From Devosia sp. (GTDB lineage Bacteria > Pseudomonadota > Alphaproteobacteria > Rhizobiales > Devosiaceae): 14,676 nucleotides of DNA. Shown piece by piece: positions 14,429-14,676 of the stretch. The notes below the pieces were generated by a model, which was given only the letters and a program-made list of their open reading frames with translations, was not told the origin of the DNA and did no database searches. The stretch spans positions 1 to 14,676 of the forward strand of contig JAQGJI010000096.1 in NCBI GenBank assembly GCA_028290685.1, given 5' to 3'. The position numbers and the translations under genes were made by a program. Numbering within the stretch: position 1 is the stretch's first letter; each line of letters opens with the position of its first letter.

Positions 14429-14446
14429 GCCGTAACAGATTGATCC

Positions 14447-14676
14447 ATGACCAAGCACCAAGATATTCTTTCCGCCATCGGGAACACGCCGCTGATCCGG
14501 CTCAACCGCGTCTCGGAACTTACGGGTTGCGAGATCTGGGGCAAGGCAGAGTTCCTTAACCCCGGCCAATCGGTCAAAGACCGGGCGGCGCTGTTCATTA
14601 TCCATGATGCGGTAAAGTCCGGCGCCTTGCGGCCCGGCGGCACCATTGTCGAGGGTACGGCAGGCAATACCGGCAT
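14447..14676 (+). CDS. cysK: Cysteine synthase (O-acetylserine sulfhydrylase), N-terminal part cut by window end
   Basis: The first 76 complete codons are present; the frame is open to the last base. The PLP-dependent beta family is clear from IGNTPLIRLNRV (residues 11-22), NPGQSVKDRAA (38-48) with the PLP lysine Lys44, and the substrate-binding loop EGTAGNTG (69-76). The enzyme makes cysteine from O-acetylserine and sulfide. NPGQSVKD instead of the more common NPGGSVKD is a variant I associate with an alphaproteobacterial cysteine synthase group. The ATG is fixed by similarity at the N-terminus; there is no strong ribosome-binding site, and an inverted repeat lies just upstream. A cystathionine beta-synthase or a specialised paralogue cannot be fully excluded without the rest. 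Confidence 0.88.
   Translation, partial: MTKHQDILSAIGNTPLIRLNRVSELTGCEIWGKAEFLNPGQSVKDRAALFIIHDAVKSGALRPGGTIVEGTAGNTG

Noticed and set aside
1..14676. CRISPR arrays, insertion sequences, phage genes or integrase
   Set aside because: No regularly spaced repeats, transposase or phage-type proteins were seen on either strand.

Overview
The window looks like a chromosomal segment of a high-GC alphaproteobacterium. The style of the proteins (a Liv-type ABC operon, an FCD-type GntR regulator, a CysK with the NPGQSVKD variant) suggests Hyphomicrobiales, perhaps a Devosia-like genus. That placement is inference from protein style only. It contains 15 supported protein-coding genes (two cut by the window edges), one intact tRNA-Asn and one broken tRNA-Cys-like segment.

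Left part (1-8751): one coherent catabolic locus. On the minus strand, in transcription order, are an FCD-family GntR regulator, a periplasmic binding protein, two Liv-type permeases, two Liv-type ATPases and the start of an SDR dehydrogenase. On the plus strand, diverging from the regulator, are a Cys-containing isocitrate lyase/PEP mutase-family lyase, an isochorismatase-fold cysteine amidohydrolase and a dihydropyrimidinase/hydantoinase-type cyclic amidohydrolase. The three enzyme genes overlap or nearly overlap and are surely cotranscribed. The natural reading is import of a small nitrogen compound, ring opening by the metal-dependent cyclic amidohydrolase, loss of ammonia or carbamoyl by the cysteine hydrolase, then redox (SDR) and C-C cleavage (lyase) of the carbon skeleton. 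The substrate cannot be read from the sequence; a cyclic imide or substituted hydantoin/dihydropyrimidine fits best. Copies of a TGT-NN-ACA palindrome sit in both control regions and overlap a perfect TTGACA in each, suggesting that the regulator represses transporter and enzymes together.

Middle (8752-9089): a 338-base gene-free stretch with a GC hairpin and the 5' half of a tRNA-Cys-like sequence on the minus strand. It separates the catabolic locus from unrelated genes and may be an old recombination or integration scar.

Right part (9090-14676): all on the plus strand. A BenE-family transporter is translationally coupled to mobA (molybdenum cofactor guanylyltransferase). Then follow tRNA-Asn(GUU), a fosmidomycin-resistance-type MFS exporter coupled to a small acidic SRPBCC/AHSA1 protein, a class I CPD photolyase, and the start of a cysteine synthase cut by the window end. 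These look like ordinary chromosomal genes.
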